From: Phoronis australis
Lineage: Eukaryota; Phoronida; Phoronidae
Direction: 5' to 3'
Assembly (NCBI GenBank): GCA_002633005.1
Contig: NMRA01000015.1
Span: 132,054 to 196,053 of the forward strand
Length of the DNA: 64,000 bases
Below, one piece after another: positions 1 through 12,579 of the stretch. The notes below the pieces were generated by a model. It was not told the origin of the DNA and searched no databases. It saw only the letters and a list, made by a program, of their open reading frames with translations. Within the stretch, counting starts at the first letter, position 1, and each line of letters starts with the position of its first letter. The position numbers and the translations under genes were made by a program.

Positions 1-172
1 CATTGTTTTCATAATCAAGACACACGCCATTGTTTTCATAATCTAGACACACACCACTGTTTTCATAATCTAAACACACGTCATTGTTTTCATAATCTAG
101 ACACACGCCATTGTGTTCATAATTCAGACACACACCTTTATTTCATAATCATTAAGACACACACCTTTGTTT
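1..172. repeat. 27 bp minisatellite
   Basis: About five to six head-to-tail copies of a 27 bp unit starting CATTGTTTTCATAATC and ending AGACACACGC. Copies are perfect or nearly so to position 135, then degrade. It probably continues beyond the left edge. Confidence 0.85.
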
Positions 173-600
173 TCAAAATGAAAACTGAATAGATAGTTTC
201 TGACTGATATGTCAATGAATTACCAGCTGCAATCAAGTGTTACCAAAATAAGATAATTGTTGCAGCACATGCATCAAAGAAAGCAAAAACTCAACTGAAA
301 ATCTTTGCATCATCTCAGCACTTCAAAGACTATTGATGGACAGTTATGAAGACATTTTTCTGTCATCCATCAATTTTGATGGCACATATATGAAGTATAG
401 AATGACATTTAATGTTCAAGGAAAAAATGCACTTTGCCAAGACAGAGAGCATTGATCTGTAACAAAAAGCGTGTTAGCAACTGACTTTTTCCTTTGATTC
501 TCCAATAATCCAACCAAACAAAGAAATTAATGTTGCAACAGCGATATATGCAGAAAAGAGTCAATTACGAAATATGTTCATTCCACACTAATAAATATAT
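173..600. other. Unannotated stretch
   Basis: No exon-like sequence or repeat structure recognised; presumably downstream intron or 3' region of the CUB gene. Confidence 0.4.
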
Positions 601-603
601 GAA

Positions 604-860
604 CAGACAGTTCTAACTATGCTGGTTGTATCTGTCTGCTAGACTGTTCTACGAAGTATGCTGGTTGAATCTGAACAGACCATTCTATGATGGTTGTATC
701 TGTATACACTGTTCTACGCTGGTTGTATCTGTATAGACTAGTCTACGCTGGTTGTATCTGTAATGTATAGACCGTTCTAACTATGAAGGTTGCATCTGTA
801 TGGATCATTCTATGTCGGTTCCGTCTGTATAGACCGTTCTTACTATGCTGGTTGATGACA
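604..860. repeat. Imperfect tandem repeat (GTTCTA...GCTGGTTGTATCTGTAT)
   Basis: Six to eight diverged copies of a unit of about 34-48 bp containing ACTATGCTGGTTGTATCTG and AGACCGTTCTA. Unit length varies by internal indels. Confidence 0.75.
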
Positions 861-960
861 ATGTTCCTTTGTGGACTGATTTCTGCTGCACTTTTGTAGG
901 TTTACCTTATATTGAACTTGACTACATTTCTGACTCATTTCTGAAAATTTCATTCATCAT

Positions 961-1020
961 ATGATCGTCATCATTGTCACCATCACCGCCACCGTCACCG
1001 CCACCATCATCATCACCTTC
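961..1020. repeat. Trinucleotide-rich tract (ATC/ACC)
   Basis: Low-complexity run of ATC, ACC and GCC triplets. A similar ATC/GTC tract occurs at about 6130-6180. Confidence 0.7.
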
Positions 1021-1064
1021 ATTTATCATTCAATGTCAGAAGATGTCGCTCTCCAGATGACCCT

Positions 1065-1241
1065 TCAATGCATTCTCGCCTTCTCTTCAAGCGTATATGT
1101 TGTATGAGACTCGAGTCTCTCAGTGTCAGAATTTAGATATTCCCTGGTACGGATTTTCAAAAGGCGAACAATTTCGCCTACATAACTAGAGCCACATCCA
1201 GCACAGATAAATTTGTACACTACTGTAGACCCAAAGGAAAT
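1065..1241 (-). pseudogene. Penelope-like retroelement fragment (GIY-YIG endonuclease domain)
   Basis: Reading the minus strand from 1241 gives about 58 codons: QISFGSTVVYKFICAGC, then GSSYVGEIVRLLKIRTREYL, then SHTTYTLEEKARMH and a stop. VVYKFxCxxCxSSYVGExxR is the start of the GIY-YIG nuclease domain at the C-terminus of Penelope-like element proteins. Only this domain fragment is readable; no reverse transcriptase is seen next to it and the frame ends at TGA (1067-1065). An old truncated insertion, not a functional gene. Confidence 0.7.
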
Positions 1242-2049
1242 TTGTCTTTAGGGTTAAATAAATTTAAAGACAGTTTTAGAGACTTCAATGTTGATACAAC
1301 TCTTAAGGTTATCTCAAACCTTGTTTAATGGCCTCATTCTAACTAGTATATCAAAAAAACTAAGCTGTGTCAACTAGTATATGTACATATTTTCTGAAAG
1401 AAAAAAGATCAGGCAATATAAAAATGTTTGGTATTTATGTACCATTATTATTATTACGTTAACACTTTTCAAGTCAAATTTTTGTTTTTAAGAAAGGTAC
1501 ATTCATAGCAAAATAACCCCACAGTCGCTTTCAATGAAACCTTTTTTAAATGAAAACTTTACCAGTTACCTCAAAAATGCTATTAGGAATTTTTGATTAG
1601 TCCTTTCGTTTGGTTTCTATGACAAATCAAATCGCAAAACGTAAGGAATTTTTGTAAAAAACAGAAGTCATATCCGTCTGTTACATTAGACCAAAACTAG
1701 GCCATTATATCGAAAATCCTAGCAGCGATTTTGAGATTGATGAATAAATATTAAGTTAAGAAAGTTTCAGCGACGGAATTCCACCAAGCCAACTCATGTT
1801 TCTAAGTTCAAATAAAGTTGATTGGCCGAAGCCGTGAAAAAGTCGATTAAACTGGGACAAGTGAAAATCTCAAAGTCTTCAGTTAATTATTTGGTGAAAA
1901 CTTGTTTTCCGTAAATATAACCTGTACATGCTTTAACCATGTTAGCTATTTCAACATTCACTCGCAATGTTAATTGAATTTGCAGTGCATAATTAATCTA
2001 ATTATCATTAAAACGTACCATCTCCAGCCACGATCGTTTGACCAACCGT
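1242..2049. other. Unannotated AT-rich stretch
   Basis: No exon, RNA gene or clear repeat recognised. Confidence 0.4.
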
Positions 2050-2700
2050 TACTGTAGGTCACAGTTCATTGTTATTAATTAACATAGTCTGTACACATCA
2101 TGTGCCGGTAGACTGATACGAAACCAAGCAAGAAAAGGATAACAAAAATCGAGTCGGTGGTTAAAGCATGTCGTTAGCATGAATCGAAATAGCGAAATGT
2201 CAATTTACTAAGTTATTGAATTAAGGAATTTGGGTGAGGATTTATCTCTCTTCACAACTTGCTGTGTTCATGAACACAGAGGCATGAGGTGATTCGTATA
2301 GCATTCGTTCTCAATGGTCGTATACACACAACTCCCTCAGGATCAAAACTACGTTTTGTCTTTATTTTCTCCGTTCTATCATAAGTTCACCTCGTTGACT
2401 CAATATTATGGCGACTCGGTGAAAGAAAGGATGGAGGGTACATACGAAGCTGCTCTGCACCTGACGGGAGATTCGATTTGAGTGACAGCCCTGTAACCTT
2501 TGACCTCGAATAAGTAGTAAACAGATATCCACATGGTTGTGTGGTTCCAAGGTGGTTGTGCTAAATCTTTTTTCTCGCTACACGGTATATATTGTGTATT
2601 TCAAGTTCCCCGAGAATGAAGATAAGGTATTTTGCTAGACACATGTGAAATACTGTAAAAATGGCCATTTTTTGTGGATAAGGTTTGAGATATCCTTAAG
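2050..2700 (+). repeat. Dispersed repeat, copy 1 (second copy at 60960-61610)
   Basis: Aligns along about 600 bp, in the same orientation, with 60960-61610. Shared blocks include AATTTGGGTGAGGATTTATC, TTCTCAATGGTCG, GATTCGATTTGAGTGACAGC and ATATCCTTAA. Identity is roughly 70-80% by eye. No ORF is shared, so this is probably a non-autonomous mobile element; its exact ends and duplicated target site were not resolved. Confidence 0.75.
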
Positions 2701-3156
2701 TTAACACAGTAATAATTCACCAATTTGTTGAGTTTTCGTTGAGCAATCTAGGCATAAAAACCAACACAGGATATTTTAAAATACTAAGTTAACTTGTAGT
2801 TAAGTTTTGTCTACAAGATGAATATCATCAGGATTATGTTGCACTTTTTGCTGCAATGTAACCCTGACCTAATCCTGTTCACATTAGCAGAGCTCCAATC
2901 ATTGTTATGAGCAATGCTCTTTCAATGACTTAGCTATAATAGACCAAGCAGAAGAGCTGAAAATTCGTGCAAGCCCAGTCTCAATAGGCAACTGGCACAC
3001 CACAGGTTGTCATTGTTAATCTAGTCTTAACTAATGCCCACTCTTCATTTTTATGACTGACAAAAAGCTAGAATAGTTATGTAGTCAGTGAAACCGAAAT
3101 TGTCTAGAGATTCCAAATCTTCAGTTTGGCCATCACCATATTTGCACTTTTGTATG
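2701..3156. other. Unannotated stretch
   Basis: Nothing recognised. Confidence 0.4.
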
Positions 3157-3158
3157 TA

Positions 3159-5544
3159 CCGTAAATGTTCGGGTTAACGCCCATGCTCAATTAACCGCCC
3201 ACGCCCTACTTTAGGTGGATTTTCAATTTAACTGCTCACTGCTCGGTTAACCGCACCTCTGTAATTTTTGAAGATTTCCAGTTAAGCGCCCACCTCTCAG
3301 TTAAGCGCTCTTCCCCGACTTTTTAAGATTGAAGATTTAGCGCCCAGTGTTAGGAAATGCGCGATTCCCGACTTTTAGATACAGATGATAATCACAACGA
3401 GGGCAACGATGCTGGGCCTCCAGGACGGTAGTTTGGCATTGTGAATTACAACACAAATAACGAATTATTGTCCCGAGTCATCGACTTACTTCAAAATATT
3501 ATACTTGAACGTTTTTGTCATTTTATTTTCTTCCCATGTTTGCAAACTTTAAGAACCCCACCGGCGTCAATACCTCCGCTTTCAGCGACGCTGTCTGCTA
3601 CGCTGAGTTTCCGTCTGCAGTGCACTAGATATAACATATATTCGAAATAATCGGGCCAAAGAAACGTGACAATGGTTTTGCCAACCCTCAAATTCTCTAT
3701 AGATAGGAAGCTCTCGTATTTTGAAAAATTAATTCCCATAACTCATGGAAAGATGTCAAATACTCCCTGCCAGGTTATCGAGGATGTGTGGCGACCAAAG
3801 GGACAGTGTGCCTCACTGGGTTACCGATTTGCTGCCTCTCGATTTCTGAGTTCAAAGGTTGGCAATACTTTACTCAACTGTATGTTTGTGTATCATCTTG
3901 AAGTAATAAAAAACTTCTAGTCAAATTTTGTTTTTTGCTCATTGCATCTCAGTCAAACTGGCATTAGCAGATTTAACTAATGTTGCTGGCTGTTCTTTAC
4001 TACGATTTCTTGCGTCAACCCCCGCCTGACTGTGAGAATTATTGCTTCCATATTCCCTTTTTAGCCATCCAGAATAATTTTTGTTTCTACATTGGCCAGT
4101 TTCAGCCTGAACAAAATTCTTACCATTCGAGCCTGAAATATCTACAATGCAGACTGACTGAAAATTGGCAATAGTTGATAGGAGGTGCACGCAGCTAGCT
4201 ACGGGCATGACACAATCGGGCCTAGGGAACATCGAGTGGGAAAATATCGAAGTAGACTTGACATCGCAATTTTGGGGGACATTGAAACGGAGGAATATCG
4301 TAAAGCACTGGGTCTTTCCTAACAACAGCTTAAAAGCACAGCGTCACACCGGTTTCTTTTTCTCAGGACTGTTGCTATTCTCTTTTGATGTGTAAATTTG
4401 TAGTGGTGCACATGCTTAAGTTCCCACACTGAGTGCATGTTACCTTGACACCAATACGTGATTGATAGGTTACTCATACCTAGGCCCTGTGTGCATGCTG
4501 AATGCCGTCGCTATCTTTGGCCATTAAAAACGAGACGCATATTGAAAGAAGCCGTTATGTTACTTGACGGCCTTTCCAAGTCAAGATTGCCTGCCGGGAC
4601 ATTGCACGCAAACAGCGGGACCGACCAGTGACGCAGTGCGATAGTTTAGGTGCTAATATAATAGGATATAATCAGGACATCTTGCATGTAAAATAAATGC
4701 GTTTACCACCACAAAGTTGGGTAAGGTGGTCGTTTAAGAATGAATTGAAACATCGCTGTTTTGTGACGTTTTATCACATATTTATGCCGTGGTTCGAACT
4801 TTTTTTTCATGATTGACGACTGGCTCATGTACGCTTATTCCCCCCGATTCTTGTCTTACTTCTTTGCCGAGCATGTTTCACACAACGGGAAGTGAAAATG
4901 TTATTGAGTCACAGCCGGAGTATTGACTATAGACATCTCAATCACAAAAAACACCTGAATTAGTTTTTCAAACGTTATTACAACTAACTGCTTCTGAATT
5001 AGAACTTGAAAGCTAGCATGGGACTGTAACCTTGATGTCAGCTGTGACCTCTGCAACACGTGAAGCTTGCATGCGTGCACTTTTGCAGTGTCACCGCTTG
5101 CAATCCAAGTGGAGCACTGCATGGTCACTGGTTGTCTGCGCACTACAGTTCAAACAAACTAACAAGACCGCACGATGGCACGGGTCTATTACTCAGCAAT
5201 TTTTTAAATTTAATTGTGAATGACTAATCCGAGGACAACAGAACCTTTGTTGAGATCATCTGCTGTTGTGAAGTTTTTACTGTCATTTGGCGATGTGATG
5301 ATAAAGCTCTTTGAAAAGTGCTACACGTTCAGAGCACGTGTGTCGTGTGGGTAGTTAGATCACGAGGTAAGATTAACCGCCCAGGGCGGTTGTCTGTCGT
5401 AATAAGTGCCCACGTTCAGTTAACCACCCACCCTGGGTTTCATGAAATTTCACTTTTAAGTGCTTATGTCTGGTTAACCGCACACCCCTGATTTTTTGGG
5501 TTTGCCAATTTAACTGCCCAGGGCGTTAACCCGAATGTTTAGGG
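3159..5544. mobile_element. 2.39 kb DNA transposon with terminal inverted repeats and TA flanks
   Basis: Left end CCGTAAATGTTCGGGTTAAC and right end GGGCGTTAACCCGAATG...GGG form inverted repeats of about 24 bp with three mismatches, each flanked by TA (3157-3158 and 5545-5546). Inside each end are several diverged subterminal repeats of the type GGTTAACCGCCCACCC (3191-3340 on the left, 5370-5530 on the right). The longest open frame inside is about 128 codons without transposase similarity that I recognise, so the copy looks non-autonomous. TA flanks suggest a Tc1/mariner-like or other TA-targeting superfamily; not decided. Confidence 0.75.
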
Positions 5545-5546
5545 TA

Positions 5547-6329
5547 TGTTATGATTGAGTTCTAATAAAGATTAAGCTTGAACTAATGACACAGACAGTT
5601 TTGTTTGCTGTGAAATGTTTAGTGTAGCTGTAATCTGGAAAGTTCAGGGATGGCTTCACAATTAACTAAACTAATTAAAATCAAAATCTACCACTGTTTT
5701 GGTACTTCAAGTTTAAAAATAAAAAGATATCAACCCGTTCCCGGTTAGAAAAAAACAAGAAGACAAGAGTATTAAATATAAAATAATGAAACTAAGTATG
5801 AAACCTATTTTAAACCTTTGTTCCTTTGGGAAGTGGCCCTCGATCAAGATAAATACAAATTGACTGTAATACTTAAAATGTACCAAATTAAAACTACTCT
5901 CCACAGTTACAGGCTATAACTCTGTCCAAATGCCAGAGAAAACCAATTTGGGTATAATAACCACCATTGTTGAGACAGTAGTGCTAGCAATTACCTTTCC
6001 ACTTCATTACCTCAGATCTACATCAATACAAAAAGTGAGCTGAATAGGCATCATAAAAGTTGTCTGGAGCTAAGGGAATCTGAGCAGTGAACATAAGTAA
6101 TAGAGAAATTCTCCACATGTATTATTCTTATCATCATGTTCCTCATGGCCACCGTCGTTGTCGTCGTCGTCATCACCCTCTCCATTCCCATTTAAATTTT
6201 CATTCAATTTTGCTTAGTGATGCTCTTCCCAAGTGCTTTGAATTTACATATTCGTGGATTTAAAGTGGTTTAGCCACTTTAATAGTCTCCTTCACAAAAC
6301 CAAATATCCTGTAATAGAAAAGCACTTAC
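5547..6329. other. Intron of the CUB gene (after exon 4)
   Basis: Only a TCG/ATC low-complexity tract (about 6130-6180) was noted. Confidence 0.45.
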
Positions 6330-6543
6330 TGTTCGCCTCCTTCAAACATGTCAAAGTCCAGAAACGTCAGTCGAATCCTCTGTCCAGGTATACCTGACAG
6401 CTTGTAATAGCAGAACACATTATCAGGGTAGACGCCAGGGTATGTGGGGGCTATGATGGTACCGTTGGACCGTGATACGCTGTTGATGGTATAACCACAC
6501 ACATCTTGACTAAGGGGCTCTGGAGTTCCCATGTTGTACATGT
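6330..6543 (-). CDS. CUB gene exon 4: linker and first half of CUB domain 2 (gene continues off the left edge)
   Basis: 214 nt exon, acceptor ACTTTGTAG before 6543 and donor ACA|GTAAGT at 6330/6329. It encodes residues 164-234: an interdomain linker (DMYNMGTPEPLSQDV), then CUB 2 starting at C179 (VCGYTINSVS), the APTYPGVYPDN strand region, C208, and LTFLDFDMFEGGE. It ends in phase 2 exactly where a CUB domain is usually interrupted before its third cysteine. I could not find the matching second-half exon between 1 and 6329, so the rest of the gene is probably outside the window. Confidence 0.88.
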
Positions 6544-8890
6544 CTACAAAGTATGTAAGCAAGCAACATATAGCTTACTACCTGTGTAGTAGCACCATGC
6601 ATGCAGAGTCAAAAATAAGGGCAACTTTAAAGTAAAACATAATGAGGACATCACAAACTCAAAGAAAACTATAAGGGATAACTCGCTTCATTTTAGAACA
6701 AATTAAATTATTTCTTCTGCTAGCCATAAAATCACAACACTCATCTTTAAAACAAATGCATAATTATCCCAAAACTGCACAATAAAATCTCACTAATTAA
6801 GAACAAAATACGGCGGACGAGTGAAATTTTATTTTTTGAATTTTTCGACGAAAGATATCCAACAAAAATTGTGCTTTTACATGTTCAAGGTACCAGATAA
6901 TATTTTAAAAATTGCGGACATTCACAACAATCACATTACATAACTTTGAAAATGAAAAAAATGGGTATTTTCATAATCATTTTCATCCAATTGGTGAGAT
7001 TTTACCACAGACAAAATTTTAATTGTTTAAATTTAAGCACATGCCACTTCAATAAACAAATAAATTCTACTGGTCACACATAGTTGTTTGCCCCGAGTTG
7101 CTAGCACACTACACCTTTTAAAAGCAAATCCATTTCACATCATCAGCATCTTGATAACAGGCAGAGATGAATGAAACACTTTACAAAGATCAATCAGCAC
7201 GCTAAGCAAAAAACCCACACTGCCTTAGGCGCATTTCAACTGGCTTGAAAGTATTCTATATAATGTACGAGACAATGAGCCAATGTCTTCCTAATCCACT
7301 AAAAGGGTTATCTGGCTTCCAACTCAGAATGTCACCGAATGTTAATGAGAACATTTTTCTATTATTGAACCTGTTTTACCATTTAAAATTCTGTCTCATT
7401 GCAATAACAGAAAAATTATATTTTAATGCATTTTGCTATGATAGCTAAATATTGAAGCTGATCAATAAAACAACAATTTAAGGACTGAATATTGGCTCCA
7501 TTGCCATCTGAAAAAATACCTTAATAGCAAAATTCCCCTCATCAGACCCAAACATCACCTCCAATAATCAAAAACTTTAGTCATTAAGTCGCACAGTCCC
7601 TACTATTAGGTAAGCAAGGGCCGTGACTGACAGGAAGCTCACAAACAACGCTGTCCTGGAATACCCGGATCTCTATTTATTACTGGACTCCAAAATGATA
7701 GCCATAATTCGCATGGCTTTAATGATGGTATTAATCTGTATTTGACCAATCAATAAACAGCAATTTGCTGTTCTTGAGATGTTGCAGATCAAAATGATGA
7801 TGTGGCCAAATCAAAAGATCAGTGAGCCAATTTGCATACATTGGAATAGAAGTACATGCTGGGAGGCTTTAATGTAGTTCGATCATATATTGGGGTGGAA
7901 CCCTTTGTTTTAGATCATTACATGGTGGGTTAGTGTTCCTAATTACACAAAGACCCACTGGATATCATTGATAGGTTCAACACGGCAATGCCGCTAACAG
8001 GTTTTATTCCACTTTGAGGTTTGCAATATCCACTTGACCTGCCAAATCAGCACTGTGTGGGATTTAACTAATGTTTTTCAAATTTCCTTCAACTTACAGT
8101 CAAACATTCAGTAAACTGTCATATGTAATGTCAAACATTCAGTAAACTGCCATATGTTGCGTTAACCACTGAGAATAGAAAACATATAGACCTCATTTAC
8201 GCCGACAGGAGGCGCGTTCCAAAACGAGGCTCGCTACGATATCTCTGTTGGCTTATCGGTATACTGGTTGTATTCCGCGTTGCTCTAACAGTTAGAAAAA
8301 ATACGGACACTCAACTGTCTGTTTCACAATCCCTGAGGACGTTGAGAATCGGAACCGTTGTGTCGTTGTCATACGCGTGACGAAGGAAAATATGTCCGTG
8401 TAAAATTTATAAATGTTTTCGGAAAGTTAGATGATATTTTGTCGCATCTCGGTTGCCGAGCGTCATAGCAACGACCGAAGAATCTTCGATCAGCCACGCT
8501 GTGTTTTCATGACTACGAGTTGAAAGATGATGCATGTTTCTTTCCAAAAAAGACAGGGCCCTCAATCCCTCGATTTTGGGGCCGAATATCAGCCCTATTC
8601 CCCTCTCAAAAATCTTGAAAAATCCTCCGAAATTCCCCCCCTCCCCCCGAGGCGCTAAAAATTCCCCTAGTGATTAAAAAGTTCTCTCCGAAGTTTTGTA
8701 TCCACACAGGTGACTATTTGAAAGAGCACAGGGCGGGTGTGCTATTGATGATGATCGGGAGGTAGATTTTTTCCCTCACTCGGCGAAAAAATGCCCCTCT
8801 CATGAATTCAGACAAGCACCTTTCCCCAGATGAACGAGGCTGCCCTGAAGAAACGTTTGCTGTGTCAGTGTGCAGTTAACTGAAATTGAG
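6544..8890. other. CUB gene intron 3, left part
   Basis: AT-rich intron. A 30 bp direct duplication (GTCAAACATTCAGTAAACTG, twice) lies at 8098-8159. A more GC-rich part at 8190-8830 contains C-rich runs, but nothing I recognise. Confidence 0.45.
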
Positions 8891-8899
8891 CTAAAAAAC

Positions 8900-10115
8900 A
8901 AGGTAATGCTTTGGACAAATGAGTTAGGTGTTTTAATTTTAAAATTGAACTTGGTCCAGATTGATATTTGAAGGCTAACGCATGAAATAGACGTATATAA
9001 GAATTATTACAAGAGCAACGCGGAGCGTTGAAATGCGTCCAAGAATGTATCGCAAATGGTGTGCTTTTAGGGTTATTTGTATCATAAAAATGGCCACTAG
9101 ATAGCGCAAAAACATACAATCCATCCAAAAATGGGAACATGCCATATTTCATAAAAATCTGTCAAGGAACTTCAGAGAAACAAAGGAAAACAGAACAAAA
9201 TGAAATTGCCACTTGTGGGCACAGCGTCCGTTCCATCCGCCTGAGTCGTCGTCTGTTATCTTCAGATAAATTTACTTACTAAATTTAATAAAGATCCTGT
9301 AGTGGGTTTTGAAGATACAGCTGTGGGCGCAAAACAAAACAAAACTACCACTAGGAGGCGCCGCAGTAGTCAGTCACCATCATCAAACATCCTCTTCACA
9401 GTGAAACACGTATGCCAATTTTCAAAACCATACCTAGAATGATTTGGTTGATGGAGGGGTGGACGTCAAAAACAAGATTTGAAAACAGCAAAAATGGCCA
9501 CCAGGTGGTGCAAAATACCTTGAATCCATCCAAAAACAGGATGATAAGTGTCATCTCACCAATAGATGCCTATAATCAAAATTTTATGAAAATCTGTGGA
9601 GGACCTTTGAAGATACAGACTGGTAAACATAAAAAAAGAAAATCATCGTCAGCCGTCCACTTTATAGTAAGAACATACATGCCAATTTTCACAATCATCC
9701 TTTGAGCGGTTTGGTTGGTAGAGGGGTGGACGCAAAGAAACAGAATCAAAAACAGTAAAAATGGCCACTAGGCGGCGCAAACTAAGTCAAATCCATACGA
9801 AAACAGGAGGATAGCGTCATCTCCCTAACAGGTGCCTATATACCAAATTTTATGAAAATCCATTCAGGACTTTTGAAGATACAGAGGTAAATGTAAAAAA
9901 CTAAAATTGCCACTAGGGGGCACACCGATAGTTGGATCCATCCGAAAATTCGCTCATGCCGTCCCATCCACAGAAGGAACACGTGCAAAATTTCATGAAC
10001 ATACGTTAAGGCGTTTTGGAGATAGAGCAGCGAACGCCGGATGCCAGACGGACGGACGCAATACGGAGATGACGGCATAATGCGTCCACATATAATATGT
10101 GGGCGCATAAAAACC
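8900..10115 (+). repeat. Block of AAAATGGCCACTAG-family repeat units (family A)
   Basis: At least four successive diverged units (near 9085, 9493, 9757 and 9905), each with AAAATGGCCAC(T/C)AGG(C/T)GG(C/T)GCA, followed by an AATCCATCCAAAAACAGG-like segment, a TTTTATGAAAATC segment and GAAGATACAG. The right end carries a short palindrome, TGCGTCCACATATAATATG with its complement (10081-10108), after GACGGACGGACGCAATACGG. Non-coding; mobile-element-derived by appearance. Confidence 0.7.
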
Positions 10116-12180
10116 AAGAAAACAGAATTGATGGTCAAATAATTACTTGTGAATGTGTGCAAGGGAGTGAATGAGAACCTGGATATAATGCAAAAGCGAT
10201 TTCTGAGGCTGTGCTCATTTTTTATATTTTTTCAAAATTTAAAAAATTGTCAAATAATTTCAATTTTCAATTACCAGCCTGGTTTTTTATTTTAATAAAA
10301 AATATATTTAATAACATCAGTTATTTTTTCAGATCAATGACAAATCACTTGTCAGTCCCGGTAGTCCCTAGCTCACCAGGAAATAGGCTATATGCTTGAT
10401 GTTAATACTTTAGATCAACAAATTAAACCAGATATGACTAATTGCACACGACAGCAAAATGCGATGAGCCACCATTGTCGAATATATCTTCAACTCGTCA
10501 ACAATACAAGCAGATGACCTGGTTAGTGTAGAAAGCATTTTTATCAACAATTTACAAGAAGAAACGTAACCCTGCATTTAGCATAATACCTAATCCGTAA
10601 CACTACCGTGACGATCGCCGCAGTCTGGTCATATTTACTTTTCATGTTTCGAACCTAGTTTTCCGAAAAAAAACTTATACTCTTTCGTCAGACAACTCTT
10701 TGGTGCATTGACTTGTTCTCTAATGTATTTTTCTACGTCTCTGTGGTTAATTATCGACACATTTTTAAGATTTCATATCCAGGTTGGATTCGAAAGACCG
10801 GCCATTTAACTCACGCAATGAAAATTTCCGCTTTATTTATCGCAGTGAGCCTCGCTTTGGATTTTAATGTCTGCCGCGTGAGTTAGGTCTATAGCGTAAC
10901 AAATTGGAACCTCTTCTACATTAAAACTGTGTCCCCAAAAAACGTTTAACGTTAAAAGACAGTGAGTTTCAACGTTTTTTTTTCGAGGCAAATGATTGGA
11001 GCTTATTATAAGTTCTTACATTTTGTAAAGACACAATTATTAGACCAGTCATTTACATGTCAACCATGAAATGAAAAAAGATTATTGCAACATTTTTTAA
11101 AATACACACTTTTGCACCACATACAGTTTCCTCGAAAGTTACCGTGTACACAATGTTTTTACATGAAAGTAACCCCGTACATACTGACTGCATTGGACAA
11201 TAAAACAAAGAACAGTTAGAACAACAAACAAAAAAATAATTTCAAATTCTCTACACAAAAACGAACTGCCAATTTTTTAATGCCTATGTTTTCAAAGACT
11301 GTAAATTATTTCTTTCTACCTCACCATAATCAAGCTAACAGAATGCATGCGGTTTAATTCAACACAATGTATATGTCAAAATAAATAAGATTCCAAGGCA
11401 ATGGTCATCACAAAACCCTTGGACACATCTTGATATGATTCAAATATATTTTCATATCACACATAGCTCATTTTGTTTGGCTCAGATTACTGGTTTCAGA
11501 TAGCACATTAGTATCATGCAGACACACAAAATTATTGGTGGAAACTAACGTCTTTTTCGTTTCGTAACAATTGCTCTTAGTAGAGTAGGAAATAATGCTT
11601 TTCCTTAACCTACATGTATATCATATGACAGATATCATGTTGAAACAGATAATATCCAACAGGACATTGTAAGCATTAAGTGAAATATGGATTTTTATAA
11701 TTGTTTGTTTGCCAGGGACTTAATAGTCTCTTCAGAATTCATCTCCTTGTGGGACCACGACATGTGAAGCTGTAAAACGGAGATTATAGCAAGGCGTAAA
11801 TTAATTCCGACAACCGCCTTTCCTCAGGAGAAATTCTTCTCAGCATCACACAGTCCAATGAATGGAAGCTAGTTATTCTCTGATTACTCTGGCAAAATCT
11901 GTCTTTTGAAAGAGTAATTCAATTTTGTTGGGATATTAATTACATATACAACTTTGTTATAAGATTTACAGACTACACGCACAATAAACCAGAGCACAAA
12001 ACAATTTCTCTCCTTGTTCTAAGCTGAATCTAGTTTCAAGAGATTACATTCCCAATCTATTTAATTTACTATTTTTACAGGACACAAGTTCCTTAAAGAG
12101 GCAATAAACCCATGTTACATCCAATACACAAACTTTTGCTTTAGAGCACTGGTACCAAGAAAAAGCAGAATATTCAAAAT
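10116..12180. other. CUB gene intron 3, middle part
   Basis: AT-rich; nothing recognised. Confidence 0.4.
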
Positions 12181-12183
12181 ATC

Positions 12184-12348
12184 CGATAATCAACATCAGC
12201 CGGTGTCTTCGCATCAGGAACACAACCGTCAATTTTATAATGAACCTTTGAGTGGTTTGGAAGACAGAGGCAGACGACAAAAACATACGCTAACATATTT
12301 AAATGGCCTCCAGGTGGTGCAGAAAATATCCAATCTGTCCAAAATTGC
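12184..12348 (+). repeat. Family A repeat fragment beside the CUB exon 3 donor
   Basis: CCTTTGAGTGGTTTGG, the AGACGACAAAA segment and AAATGGCCTCCAGGTGGTGC, followed by AATCTGTCCAAAA, align with the 9690-9800 unit of the 8.9-10.1 kb block. The fragment ends about 10 bp from the exon 3 donor. Confidence 0.65.
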
Positions 12349-12358
12349 TTCCACTCAC

Positions 12359-12579
12359 CATTGGTGACAAAATTAACAAAGCCACGAAAGCCGGTGGCAT
12401 TCTTGCTGGCATCTGTGAAGAAGCCAACAACAAGGAGATTATGCATGGAGACAATGAGGTGGGGTAACCGGTCAAGGAAAGAGCCGCAGAACCGTCCGTA
12501 GACAGGTACATCCAGCAGTTGGTACAGGTCAGATTCCTCATAAAGCTGAGTGTACACATCAATGTAGTCCTTATGGCAC
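12359..12579 (-). CDS. CUB gene exon 3: second half of CUB domain 1
   Basis: 221 nt exon, acceptor TGTCCGTAG before 12579 and donor ATG|GTGAGT at 12359/12358. Residues 90-163 begin CHKDYIDVYTQLYEE and end GFRGFVNFVTN. It supplies CUB cysteines 3 and 4 (C91 and C121 in GRFCGSF), the acidic DYIDV calcium-site-like motif, the FFTD motif of the late strands, and a sequon (NAT). The exon leaves in phase 1, matching exon 4. A repeat fragment begins within about 10 bp of the donor on the intron side. Confidence 0.9.

Noticed and set aside
10081-10108. Helitron 3' terminal hairpin
   Set aside because: A palindrome is present, but no CTRR end follows at the expected distance.
12174-12298. Extension of the CUB exon 3 frame past 12359 to the left
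   Set aside because: The consensus GTGAGT donor at 12358 and the phase match to exon 4 end the exon; the extension is repeat sequence.
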